From Nonomuraea basaltis (GTDB lineage Bacteria; Actinomycetota; Actinomycetes; Streptosporangiales; Streptosporangiaceae), in NCBI RefSeq assembly GCF_005893125.1, contig NZ_VCJS01000125.1, positions 1 through 35,969 of the forward strand: a DNA stretch of 35,969 bases, written 5' to 3'. A program made the position numbers and the translations under genes. The notes under the pieces are model-generated. The model saw only the letters and a program-made list of their open reading frames with translations, searched no databases and was not told where the DNA came from. Each line of letters begins with the position of its first letter. The stretch's first letter is position 1. Positions 25,041 to 32,687 of this stretch are shown piece after piece.

Positions 25041-26024
25041 GTGGAATCAGCGGACCTCCGAACCGACATCGTGATCATCGGAGCGGGGCCGACCGGCCTC
25101 TACGGCGCCTACTGCGCGGGCTTCCGCGGCCTGCGCACCGTGGTCGTGGACGCACTGCCCCAGGTCGGCGGGCAGATCTCCGCGTTGTACCCGGAGAAGG
25201 AAGTACGGGACGTCGCCGGCATCCCCGGGATACTCGGGCGCTCGCTGGTGGACGCTCTCGCGACCCAGGCGGCCGCCTACGATCCGGTCTACCTGCTCGG
25301 CCGGCAGGCCGTCGAGCTGCGCCACGACGAGGACCGGCGGCCCGTCGTGGTGCTGTCCGACGGCACGGCCGTGCGAGCCGGGGCCGTCGTCCTCACCTCG
25401 GGCATCGGGACGTTCACCCCGCGCCCGCTGCCCGCCGGCAACGAATGGCTCGGCCGAGGACTGGCGTACTTCGTACCTGACCTGTCCGAACACGCCGGCC
25501 ACGACGTCGTCGTCGTGGGCGGCGGGGACAGCGCGCTCGACTGGTCGCTCGCCCTGGCGCCGCTGGCCAGGTCGGTCACCCTGGTGCACCGCCGGGCCGC
25601 GTTCCGCGCGCACGCCGCGAGCGTCGAGGCCGCCGGCGCCGCGGGAGTCCGCATCGTCGTCGACAGCCAGGTGGTCGCCCTGTCCGGCGGTGTGCGGGTC
25701 GAGAAGGCGCACCTGCGTACGCGCGGCGCGGCGGACAGCGTGCTGCCCGCGGGCTCCGTCATCGCGGCCCTCGGCTTCATCAGCGACCTCGGCCCGCTCG
25801 CGGACTGGGGGCTGGAGCTGCGCGGCAGGTCCGTCCTGGTGGACCGGCGCATGCGCACCAGCCTGCCCCGCGTGTACGCCGCCGGGGACCTCACCGAGCA
25901 CGAAGGCAAGGTCCGCCTGATGTCCGTGGGGTTCGGCGAGGTGGCCACCGCGGTGAACAACGCCGCCGTCGAGCTCGACCCCGAGCTGACCCTTTTCCCC
26001 GGCCACTCCACGGACACCGGCTGA
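25041..26024 (+). CDS. Ferredoxin-NADP reductase, thioredoxin-reductase-like type
   Basis: A 327-residue FAD/NAD(P) oxidoreductase. The FAD site is DIVIIGAGPTGLYGAYCAG, the NADPH site DVVVVGGGDSALDWSLAL, and the C-terminal FAD motif YAAGDLTEHEGK. There is no CxxC redox pair, which separates it from thioredoxin reductase and fits the ferredoxin-NADP reductase of the YumC type. It would pass electrons from NADPH to the ferredoxin encoded 29 bases downstream. The GTG start is supported by GGGAG at 25031-25035 with a 5-base gap. It is divergent from the ring-cleavage operon across about 230 bases that must hold both promoters. Confidence 0.9.
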   Translation: MESADLRTDIVIIGAGPTGLYGAYCAGFRGLRTVVVDALPQVGGQISALYPEKEVRDVAGIPGILGRSLVDALATQAAAYDPVYLLGRQAVELRHDEDRRPVVVLSDGTAVRAGAVVLTSGIGTFTPRPLPAGNEWLGRGLAYFVPDLSEHAGHDVVVVGGGDSALDWSLALAPLARSVTLVHRRAAFRAHAASVEAAGAAGVRIVVDSQVVALSGGVRVEKAHLRTRGAADSVLPAGSVIAALGFISDLGPLADWGLELRGRSVLVDRRMRTSLPRVYAAGDLTEHEGKVRLMSVGFGEVATAVNNAAVELDPELTLFPGHSTDTG

Positions 26025-26053
26025 CCCCCTGCTCCAGAGCACAGGAGAGATCC

Positions 26054-26395
26054 ATGAGCTTTGTCATCGGCCCCGCCTGCATCGACGTCAACGATCGCGC
26101 GTGCGTGGACGTATGTCCCGTCGACTGCATCTACGTCGGCGACCGCAAGAGCTACATCAACCCCGCAGAGTGCATCGACTGCGGCGCCTGCGAGCCGGAG
26201 TGCCCGGTCGAGGCGATCTTCGTGGATCGCACGGCGCGCGGCGACGAGACCCGTACGCTCTTCCTCAACGACTCCAAGGACTTCTTCACCGAGGTGCTGC
26301 CCGGACGCGACGAGCCGCTCGGCAGCCCCGGAGGCGCCCACAAGGTCGGCGACCTCAACGCCGACACCGCGATGGTGACCGGCTACGACGGCTGA
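26054..26395 (+). CDS. fdxA: 7Fe ferredoxin (3Fe-4S/4Fe-4S)
   Basis: A 113-residue ferredoxin with eight cysteines: C9, C17, C21 and C25 in the first half, C40, C43, C46 and C50 in the second. The pattern C-x7-C-x3-C-P and C-x2-C-x2-C-x3-C-P is that of 7Fe ferredoxins such as FdxA, in which C9, C17 and C50 hold the 3Fe-4S cluster and C21, C40, C43 and C46 the 4Fe-4S cluster. A longer C-terminal tail ends DTAMVTGYDG. GGAGAG before ATG 26054 gives a clear start. It is probably the electron acceptor of the reductase encoded upstream and would feed an oxygenase elsewhere. Confidence 0.93.
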   Translation: MSFVIGPACIDVNDRACVDVCPVDCIYVGDRKSYINPAECIDCGACEPECPVEAIFVDRTARGDETRTLFLNDSKDFFTEVLPGRDEPLGSPGGAHKVGDLNADTAMVTGYDG

Positions 26396-26460
26396 GTGCG
26401 CCGCGGTTCGGCGACCGCTGAACCGCGGCGCGCGCACCCGGGCCACACGGCGCTTCCAGG

Positions 26461-27735
26461 TCAGTGAACCCCGACAGCGGGCGCCTCCTGCGGGAACAGG
26501 CCGTCGAACACCGCGGCCCGGTCGAAGGACATCGCGCGGGCGCGGGCGCGATGCTCCAGGTCCTGCCGTTCGGCGGCGGGCATGTCCAGGACCACCCGGT
26601 CCACAGCCGCGGCCAGACCGGCGATGTCCCCGGGCTCGACGATGACGGCGGTGTCGCCGACCGCCTCCATGGTCCCACCCGTCATGGTGGTGATGATCGG
26701 TCCACCGCCGGCCAGCATCTTCTCGGCCAGGGCGATGCCGAACGTCTCGACGAAGTCGGGCTCGGGCTTGGTGGGCAGGGCGTAGGCCGCACAACCCCGC
26801 ATGAGCAGCGACTTCTCGTGGTCGTCGACATCGGTGAGGAAAACCACCCGGTCGTCCTCCTTGGCCATCGCCTGTACGTGTTCCAGCGCCGTCCCGGTGC
26901 CGGCGACGACCAGTTTCACGCGCGACCGGCAGCGCATCTGACCGAAGGCGCTCACCAGGTCGTAGATCCCCTTGGCCGGAGTCACCCGGGACAGGAACAG
27001 GATGTACCCGTCACGCTCCAGACCGCGTTGCGCGAGTGCGGCGTCCACGTGCGCCGGATCCAGGTTGAGAAAGGCGGAGGAGTCGATCGGCGGGTAGCTG
27101 ACGGTCACGCGGCGCCGGCATTGTTCGGCGAAACTGGTGCCGCATTGGGCGTCCACCTGCTCGGCCGAGGCAACGATCTCCTCCCGGGTGTACTCGGAGA
27201 CCGCGACGACCTCGTCGTTGGCCAGGAACGTGGTGAACAGTACGGTCGCCGCGCCGAACCGGCCCTCCCGCAGGCACGACCGGATCACGTTGGTCACGTC
27301 GGACCCGACCGCTTTCGCGATGGTGTGTACGTCGGGCGCGAACCCGGCCGCGCGCGCGGCCGCGACCGCGTCCACGACCACCGAGGTGTGCGGAACGAGG
27401 TACATGGACAGGCAGGTCGTGGGCACCGGTTCGGCGAGCAGCTCGACGAGGCGTCCGGTGAGACCGGCCTGGTGGCGCCCGTCCGGCACCCGGTAATCCC
27501 CGACCGCCTCCGGCCGCTCCACGGTGATCCCGGAGCTGTACGGCAGCAGCCGGTCCAGCGGTTTGAGCGGCAGTCCGGCCGCCTGCAGCGTCGGAATCGG
27601 CCAGGTCAACAGCCGTACGTCGGCGAACCCGCGGGTCAGCGCCACCTCGGCGAGGTTACGGGCTTCACCGGAGTGGCCACAGATGACAGGGTCAGCTCTG
27701 ACCACGATGACGAGACGGCGACGGGGGTGGATCAT
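26461..27735 (-). CDS. GT4-type glycosyltransferase
   Basis: A 424-residue GT-B fold glycosyltransferase. The C-terminal half shows the donor-binding pattern: GYILFLSRVTPAKGIYDLV, KLVVAGTG, and the E-x7-E motif in EPDFVETFGIALAEKMLAGG. The N-terminal half has ADPVICGHSGEARNLAEVAL, a glycine loop for the acceptor side, and VVAVSEYTREEI, common in GT4 enzymes. It would transfer a sugar from a nucleotide sugar; donor and acceptor are unknown. No membrane helix. ATG 27735 has AGGAA 5 bases upstream, which overlaps the stop of the GH92 gene (8-base gap), so the two are one operon. Confidence 0.88.
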   Translation of the reverse strand: MIHPRRRLVIVVRADPVICGHSGEARNLAEVALTRGFADVRLLTWPIPTLQAAGLPLKPLDRLLPYSSGITVERPEAVGDYRVPDGRHQAGLTGRLVELLAEPVPTTCLSMYLVPHTSVVVDAVAAARAAGFAPDVHTIAKAVGSDVTNVIRSCLREGRFGAATVLFTTFLANDEVVAVSEYTREEIVASAEQVDAQCGTSFAEQCRRRVTVSYPPIDSSAFLNLDPAHVDAALAQRGLERDGYILFLSRVTPAKGIYDLVSAFGQMRCRSRVKLVVAGTGTALEHVQAMAKEDDRVVFLTDVDDHEKSLLMRGCAAYALPTKPEPDFVETFGIALAEKMLAGGGPIITTMTGGTMEAVGDTAVIVEPGDIAGLAAAVDRVVLDMPAAERQDLEHRARARAMSFDRAAVFDGLFPQEAPAVGVH

Positions 27736-27743
27736 CGTGCTTC

Positions 27744-29837
27744 CTAAGGTGTCGCGGGTGGATCTGAAAGGGACGGCGGGCGGATCCCCCGCCCCCACGC
27801 CGACGGCTCCGGGCCCAGCCGCAGGTGCAACAGGCCGCCGCGGTGCACGGTGGCGGCGCTCAGGTGCGTTGCGTGCAGGGGTTTGCCGTTGAGGGTCGCC
27901 GACTGGACGTACTGCGCCGGTGGGTCACGATCGATGCCGTCGACGCCGATCGGCGTCTCGCGGTGCCCGCTGGTCTCGATGACGAACTCGTTGCCGCCGG
28001 CCCGGAGCACGGCCCGGGCGAACGCGGGCGCGTTGACCAGGAACAGGTTCTGCCCAGCGACCGGGAACAGCCCCAGCGACGCCCAGACGTACCACGAGCT
28101 CAGACCGCCGGAGTCGTCGTTACCCGGCAACCCGCCGGGTCCGGTACCGAACTGCCAGGTCAGCGCCGCGTGTACCACCTGGGCCGTGCGGTCGGGCCGG
28201 CCCGCGTAGTGGTACGCCCACGGCGCCTCCATGTCGGGCTCGTTGTTCAACCCCTCAAACCGGTTCAGGGCGTATCCGGCCGCCATCTCCGCCGCCTGCG
28301 GGCGCCGGCCAGGCTGCGTCACCGGTGGGGCACCGAAGCCGAAGAACCTGTCCAGCTTGTCGATGAAGGCCTTGTCGCCGCCGGCCAGGGCGATCCTCGC
28401 GGCCATGTCGTGCAGCAACCGGAACGAGTAGTTCCACTTGCCGCCCTCGTAGAACGTCGAGTCGCGCAGCAGTCCCGTGCTCGGGTCGAAGGCGTTGGAC
28501 CAATGGCGGCTGCGGTCCTCGAGATCGTCGGCCAGGCGCCGGTCGTTCAGCGCCCGGGCGACCTGTGCCGTGCAGTGGTGGGCATAGGCGAGGTCGAGCG
28601 TGTGGGTGATCGGGTGCACCACTCCGTGCTCGAAGAAGTCTTCGCCGTACAGGCGACGCAGGTCATCGACCATGTGCACCAGCGCCCAGTTCCAGTCCAG
28701 GCCCGCCTGACCGAGAGCGTGGGCGTCCGCCAGCGCGGTGTGTACGAGCGCGCTGGCCTGGCGGAAGAACCGGTCGGCGCCGCGACTCATCCGGTAGCCG
28801 ATGGGGAAGTTGCCCTCTTCCTCGCAGACCCGGATCAGCGACTCCAGCAGGTCCGCGGCCCGGTCAGGGACGATCGCCGCGAGCAGCGGCAACTGTGTCT
28901 TGTAGATGTCCCACATGGTGCACACGTCGAACGCGAACGGTCCGGGGGTCGGCCAGAACGGGCTTTCGTCGTCGGCGACGCACGGCTTGATCAGCGCATG
29001 GTAGAGGGACGTCGCGAGCACGGTGCGGCGGGCCGGCGTGCCACCCTCGACCTGGACACGGTCGAGGTGCTCGCCCCAGCGGTCCTGGGTCCGGGAACGT
29101 ACCACGTCGAACGCCGGCTGGCCCTGCCCGCACTCGCGCTCCAGGTTCTGCCGCGCCTGGTCGCACCCGCGCAGCGAGAACCCGAGCCGCACCTCGATGG
29201 TCTGCCCCGGTGCGGCCGGGCCCATGAAGAGCATGCCGAAAGGTCGCAGCGTGGTGTGCCGGATGCTGTCGAAGTCCAAGCGGGTGCCGCCGTCGACGAG
29301 CCGGCGGTCGTACCAGAGCATCTGCCGCCAGCCCGGGCTGTCGACGTCCAGGTACACCGACAGCGGAACGCCCTCCATCACCACCGTGCCCTGGGCCCGG
29401 CCGTGGCCCATGCTCTCCACCTGTGCCCGCAACGGCACGGTACGGCCGAGCTCGATGTCCAAACCACCACAGGACAGGTCGACCACTACACGGGCGCTGC
29501 TGTGCTCCGGAAACGTGTACCGATGCACGGCGACCTTGGTGCCCACGGTGAGCTCACAGCGGACCCCGGTGTCCAGGGTGGCCGCGTAGTAGCCCGCCTC
29601 CGCCACCTCGTCGTGCAGCGGCCAAGCCTCCCCCAGCACGTCCAGTGGCTGCACCATCGGGGTGACCCGGACGTAGTTGTAGTACTTGCGGATCGCGCCG
29701 GTGCCGGACTGCTGGAAATGGGTGAATCCGGACGCCTGCAGCTGCTCGAACATCTCCTCAGGTACACCCTCGGTGTTCTTCGCGTACCGCCCGTACCCGG
29801 TCGGGTACGCGCCGGAGTAGGCGCAGGCCGACACCAT
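27744..29837 (-). CDS. GH92 alpha-mannosidase, 5' end uncertain
   Basis: A GH92 (alpha-1,2-mannosidase-like) enzyme of at least 697 residues. Visible blocks are TYPICAL for the family: SGAYPTGYGRYAKNTEG and HFQQSGTGAIRKYYNY near the start, MWDIYKTQLPLLAAIVP, NEPDMEAPWAYHYAGRPD, and the catalytic region PGNDDSGGLSSWYVWASLG. GH92 enzymes are calcium-dependent exo-mannosidases. There is no signal peptide. ATG 29837 is the first usual start codon, but the coding frame clearly continues upstream (see the next entry), so a product from 29837 would lack the first strands of the N-terminal domain. It is coupled to the glycosyltransferase gene downstream. Confidence 0.88.
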   Translation of the reverse strand: MVSACAYSGAYPTGYGRYAKNTEGVPEEMFEQLQASGFTHFQQSGTGAIRKYYNYVRVTPMVQPLDVLGEAWPLHDEVAEAGYYAATLDTGVRCELTVGTKVAVHRYTFPEHSSARVVVDLSCGGLDIELGRTVPLRAQVESMGHGRAQGTVVMEGVPLSVYLDVDSPGWRQMLWYDRRLVDGGTRLDFDSIRHTTLRPFGMLFMGPAAPGQTIEVRLGFSLRGCDQARQNLERECGQGQPAFDVVRSRTQDRWGEHLDRVQVEGGTPARRTVLATSLYHALIKPCVADDESPFWPTPGPFAFDVCTMWDIYKTQLPLLAAIVPDRAADLLESLIRVCEEEGNFPIGYRMSRGADRFFRQASALVHTALADAHALGQAGLDWNWALVHMVDDLRRLYGEDFFEHGVVHPITHTLDLAYAHHCTAQVARALNDRRLADDLEDRSRHWSNAFDPSTGLLRDSTFYEGGKWNYSFRLLHDMAARIALAGGDKAFIDKLDRFFGFGAPPVTQPGRRPQAAEMAAGYALNRFEGLNNEPDMEAPWAYHYAGRPDRTAQVVHAALTWQFGTGPGGLPGNDDSGGLSSWYVWASLGLFPVAGQNLFLVNAPAFARAVLRAGGNEFVIETSGHRETPIGVDGIDRDPPAQYVQSATLNGKPLHATHLSAATVHRGGLLHLRLGPEPSAWGRGIRPPSLSDPPATP

Positions 29838-29981
29838 GCCCAGCGGCGACGTAGCACCCGGGTGGGTGTTGCCTACCTGGGGTTTCGGCCACCACCAAGT
29901 GGCGGCCAGACCGCGCGCTCTGGGCAGGTCGGTGGCCGCTATGCCGATGAATGGGTCAACGTTGTCGAGGATGGCGGGACT
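29838..29981 (-). other. GH92 N-terminal coding stretch without a start codon
   Basis: Reading upstream of ATG 29837 in the same frame gives LDNVDPFIGIAATDLPRARG, then LAATWWWPKPQVGNTHPGAT and SPLG, which is the conserved GH92 opening (VDPFIG ... GNTHPGA ... P-G-M). The frame is closed by TAG at 29984-29982, and between that stop and 29837 there is no ATG, GTG or TTG. The most natural start would be the ATC codon at 29972-29970. Either an ATC start is used, or the start codon has been lost by mutation. Confidence 0.75.
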
Positions 29982-30102
29982 CTATCCAGCGCGAGCACGC
30001 CTTAGGTTTCGGACAGATGAACTCCTGTGTCCAGCGGCACCAAGAAGTCGTGCTCCGGGACCCAGCCGTGGAACAAGCGGCTCACCGCCAGGGACGTGGG
30101 CG

Positions 30103-30504
30103 TCAGGTGCCGTCCCGAGCTGGTCGGTTGGCGGGTTCGAACAGTTCGATGAGATTGCCGGCGGGGTCGGTGAGCAGGACCTGGCGTCCGCCGGGGCCGG
30201 CGACCACATCGCCGCGGAAGGCGAGTCCCGCGGTACGCAGCCGGCCGATTTCGGCGTCGAGATCGTCGACGATGAGATGGATGCGATTGCGGCCCCCGGC
30301 GGAGGCGTCGTTGGGCGTGGCGCGGGCACCGGAACTGGCCGGCCCGGACAGCAACAGCCGCAGCGGGCCGCGGATGACATCGGCGAAGGCGGGTGCGGCG
30401 CTGGTGTGCAGGGTGAATCCGAGGTGGGTGGTGTAGAAGTCGATGGCCGTTTGGACATCGTCGACGATGTAGCGGACGCTGGCGAACTGATCGGGTGGTG
30501 TCAT
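30103..30504 (-). CDS. VOC-family (glyoxalase-fold) protein
   Basis: A 133-residue protein with two beta-alpha-beta-beta-beta halves of the vicinal-oxygen-chelate fold: VRYIVDDVQTAIDFYTTHLG opens the first and IHLIVDDLDAEIGRLRTAG the second, ending with DPAGNLIELFEP whose Glu is the usual metal ligand. Such proteins include glyoxalases, dioxygenases and resistance proteins. It is coupled to the ArsR-arsenate reductase gene (ATGA overlap), so a role in arsenic handling is possible. It has no cysteines, so it is not an ArsI-type C-As lyase, which needs a cysteine pair. Confidence 0.85.
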   Translation of the reverse strand: MTPPDQFASVRYIVDDVQTAIDFYTTHLGFTLHTSAAPAFADVIRGPLRLLLSGPASSGARATPNDASAGGRNRIHLIVDDLDAEIGRLRTAGLAFRGDVVAGPGGRQVLLTDPAGNLIELFEPANRPARDGT

Positions 30505-31298
30505 GGCTGGACCTCCCGGTGTGGGGTGTGGGCAAGGATGGGCAGCAGGTAGCGGATGCGGGTGTCGATCTCAGCAGCGGTACGGTCGAATGCGGGATAA
30601 CCGGCCCCGGCGGTGTCGTCGCCGGTGGCGGCCGGGTCGGGGATGCTCCAGTGCAGGCGTCGCGGTTGGTCACCGAACTCGGGGCAGACCTCGCGGACCT
30701 TGTCGCACAGGCTGATCACGTAGTCGAAGCGCCGGCCGGTCATCGTGTCCAGATGCCGCGGACGCTGGTCGGCGATGTCGATTCCGTACTGCCGGCGCAG
30801 CACACGCACGGCGTTGGGGTGCAGGCGCGGTTTGGGGTGGCTGCCGGCGCTGGTCACCTCGGCGCGGCTGCCGGTGCGGTGGCGCAGCAGGGCCTCCGCG
30901 ATGGGTGAGCGGGCGCTGTTGCCGGTGCACACGAACAGCACGGAGGGTGCCGCCGAGTCTTCGGCCGCGATCGTCGGCTGGGTGGGGACCAGGCGTAGCG
31001 CGGGATGCAGGGCGGTACCGGCGGCGGCCAGCGCGTGCGCACAGCGCTCCAGATCCAGGTGGTAGTAGCTGTCGCGGCCGTCGAAGCTGCTCCGGCGGGC
31101 CACGACCAGCCCGCCGGAGCGCAGCAGCCGCAGATGGTAAGAGACCAGGTTTTGCGGCTGGTCGACCAGGGCTACCAGTTCCCTTACGCGCAGATCGCAG
31201 TGCGCCAGCTCGCTCAGCAGCCGCCAGCGCACCGCGTGGGCGACCAGCCGGACGAACGGCGGTGGGACGGCTTGACCGGATAGCGCCATGGTCAGCAT
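30501..31298 (-). CDS. ArsR regulator fused to arsenate reductase
   Basis: A 265-residue fusion. Residues 1-105 are an ArsR-type winged helix (RELVALVDQPQNLVSYHLRL, then the wing). Residues 118-260 are a low-molecular-weight phosphatase-like arsenate reductase with the P-loop VLFVCTGNSARSPIAEALLR (nucleophile C124) and the acid loop SIPDP. It probably both represses its operon and reduces arsenate, in actinobacteria usually with mycothiol. The HTH part has only C34 where classic ArsR has a Cys pair, so its metalloid sensing may differ. ATG 31298 and ATG 31289 are both possible. No arsenite exporter gene is in the window. The VOC gene overlaps by 4 bases. Confidence 0.9.
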   Translation of the reverse strand: MLTMALSGQAVPPPFVRLVAHAVRWRLLSELAHCDLRVRELVALVDQPQNLVSYHLRLLRSGGLVVARRSSFDGRDSYYHLDLERCAHALAAAGTALHPALRLVPTQPTIAAEDSAAPSVLFVCTGNSARSPIAEALLRHRTGSRAEVTSAGSHPKPRLHPNAVRVLRRQYGIDIADQRPRHLDTMTGRRFDYVISLCDKVREVCPEFGDQPRRLHWSIPDPAATGDDTAGAGYPAFDRTAAEIDTRIRYLLPILAHTPHREVQP

Positions 31299-31303
31299 GA
31301 TAC

Positions 31304-31319
31304 ATCAAACTGATTTGAT
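31304..31319. promoter_or_regulatory. ArsR operator ATCAA-N6-TTGAT
   Basis: ATCAAACTGATTTGAT has perfect 5-bp arms around six bases, the spacing expected for ArsR/SmtB-family operators. It ends 5 bases before the ArsR-arsenate reductase start codon, so repressor binding would cover the transcription start, and the transcript must have almost no leader. Confidence 0.7.
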
Positions 31320-31329
31320 TGATCTATCG

Positions 31330-31611
31330 CGGGTACGAGCATTGCCGACTCAGGAGGAGCTGCCCCAGCGCGCCGACCTGCACGTGCGGGCCATCCGCCG
31401 GCTGGAAGGAGGCATGCGGAGCCCACGCATCACGTCGGTGCGGCTGCTGGCCGTGGCCCTCGGCCTGGACGACGCGGAGCGGGCGCTGCTGACCGCCGCC
31501 GCCGCGGGCTGGGTGTACGGATTGTCGTCCCCCGTGAACATCGCTCTGTTCAGGGGTGCGGCGCTGGCGATGATCAGGCGTCGCAGGCGGGCCGCATCGG
31601 CCGGATTGTGA
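31330..31611 (+). pseudogene. Truncated HTH (Xre-type) regulator fragment
   Basis: The frame contains RVRALPTQEELPQRADLHVRAIRRLEGG and SVRLLAVALGLDDAERALLTAAAAG, which matches the helix-turn-helix and following helix of large Xre/AfsR-type regulators (normally LTQEELAERAGLSVRTI ... LGLDDAER). The first helix is missing and the protein stops after 107 codons with no effector domain. The only ATGs (31288, 31297) lie inside the ars operator/start region. I consider it a relic. Confidence 0.6.
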
Positions 31612-31687
31612 CCTGGACACGGCAGCGAGGCGGCCGGTAGCCCGCCGGCGGTCAGCGGCTGCGCTCCGACCGGGAGCGACGGCATGG

Positions 31688-31752
31688 GTCACGGGCGGCG
31701 GACGCGGTAGCGCAGCACCATCACCTCGCCGTCCCTTGACAGTCCGGACCCC
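31688..31752 (-). pseudogene. C-terminal fragment of a lost gene
   Basis: On the minus strand one frame reads SRDGEVMVLRYRVRRP and then a stop near 31690. This resembles the conserved end of methyltransferase-like proteins (G-x-x-V-x-x-L-R-Y-R-V-R-R). There is no upstream coding part, so it would be only a remnant. Short, hence uncertain. Confidence 0.25.
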
Positions 31753-31764
31753 TGAGCCCAGGGC

Positions 31765-32307
31765 TCACCGGCTCTCACTGAGCTGATGCACCATCCATCT
31801 GCACCAGTCCGCGCGGTGCCGCTCGTAGCTCAGCCCACACCGCAGCGTCGCGTAGTTGCCGAACCGGGGGTCGCCGAACGGGGGCGGCCCGCCAAACGAC
31901 GCCTCCTCCCGCTCGTACTCGGCCAGCCGCGCCTCGTGCACCGCGAGCTGGTCGGCGAACAGCCGCCTGACCAGCCCCGGTTCGGCCAGCCACGACGCGT
32001 ACGTCTTCAGCACCAGTTCGTCGCGCTCCGGGCGCTCGCGCGCCGGCTCGGTGACCCATTTCCGCAGCGCCGCCAGGCCGTCGGCGGTCAGGTGGTAGAT
32101 CTTCTTGTCCTGCGGCCCCGGACCGTGCTCGGTCTCGAAGCCGACCAGCCCCCCGGCCCGCAGCTTCTGCAGCTCGGCGTGAATCTGACTGTGACCGGCC
32201 GTCCAGAAGTAGCCGACCGGCAGCCGCATGGCCGCGGCGAGGTCGTATCCCGTGCGGCCGCCGCGCGCCAGCACAGCGAGGATCGCGAATCCCAGCGTTG
32301 AAGTCAT
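31765..32307 (-). CDS. PadR family transcriptional regulator
   Basis: A 180-residue PadR regulator. The N-terminal winged helix shows LGFAILAVLARGGRTGYDLA, the conserved YFWTAGHSQIHAELQKLRAG and the wing KKIYHLTADGLAALRKWV; the rest is the helical dimerisation domain. PadR proteins repress nearby genes, often stress or efflux genes, and release DNA on ligand binding. Upstream lies a perfect inverted repeat with ATGT-N8-ACAT, the PadR operator pattern, between this gene and the divergent lipoprotein gene, implying autoregulation. Confidence 0.92.
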   Translation of the reverse strand: MTSTLGFAILAVLARGGRTGYDLAAAMRLPVGYFWTAGHSQIHAELQKLRAGGLVGFETEHGPGPQDKKIYHLTADGLAALRKWVTEPARERPERDELVLKTYASWLAEPGLVRRLFADQLAVHEARLAEYEREEASFGGPPPFGDPRFGNYATLRCGLSYERHRADWCRWMVHQLSESR

Positions 32308-32331
32308 GGTGCGCTCAAGGATATGGTGTGC

Positions 32332-32361
32332 CTCGACTATGTCACTTCAGACATAGTCGAG
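32332..32361. promoter_or_regulatory. Perfect 12-bp inverted repeat, PadR operator
   Basis: CTCGACTATGTC (32332-32343), six bases, GACATAGTCGAG (32350-32361). Inside it is ATGT-N8-ACAT, the consensus for PadR binding. It lies 25 bases from the PadR start and 12 bases before the lipoprotein start, so one site can control both. Confidence 0.75.
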
Positions 32362-32372
32362 ATGAGACGGAC

Positions 32373-32687
32373 ATGCGCAGGTTCGTTGGTGCGGTGGGGC
32401 TGGCAGGGCTGATGGTGGCGCTGGCCGCGTGCGGGGGCGGGACCAGGGGCGCGGCGCCGAATTCGAACACGGCCACCACCCCGACCAGCGCGGCCGCGTC
32501 GGCCACTCCGAGCACCACCGCCGCCAGCCCGCCGCCCACGGGCCCCAGCGTCTCGGGGTGCTATCACGGCAACGACGGCAAGCTCTTCACGTACGGCGTG
32601 ATCTGTACGGCAGGCGTCAGATGGACGTGGGCACCGATGGCCGGTATCCCGTCACCGTCGCCCAGACCCCCGCGATCAGGGCGGTGA
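32373..32687 (+). CDS. Small Ser/Thr/Pro-rich lipoprotein
   Basis: A 104-residue protein starting at ATG 32373 with a lipoprotein signal (MRRFVGAVGLAGLMVALAAC, lipobox LAAC with the lipidated Cys at residue 20), followed by a flexible Ala/Thr/Ser/Pro stretch and a short end domain VSGCYHGNDGKLFTYGVICT. It would be anchored outside the membrane. Function unknown. The end WAPMAGIPSPSPRPPRSGR overlaps the opposite-strand gene at 32617 and may be off-frame. It is divergent from and probably controlled by PadR. Confidence 0.6.
   Translation: MRRFVGAVGLAGLMVALAACGGGTRGAAPNSNTATTPTSAAASATPSTTAASPPPTGPSVSGCYHGNDGKLFTYGVICTAGVRWTWAPMAGIPSPSPRPPRSGR

Noticed and set aside
27825..30005. 726-codon open frame on the plus strand
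   Set aside because: It is antisense to GH92 and low-complexity Arg/Val-rich; a shadow frame.
30002..30088. Short minus-strand frame ending in FLVPLDTGVHLSET
   Set aside because: It looks somewhat protein-like but has no good ribosome site, is under 30 residues and shows no family pattern; probably chance.
30103..30504. ArsI C-As lyase identity for the VOC protein
   Set aside because: The neighbouring arsenic gene suggested it, but the protein has no cysteine, and ArsI needs a Cys pair to bind trivalent organoarsenicals.
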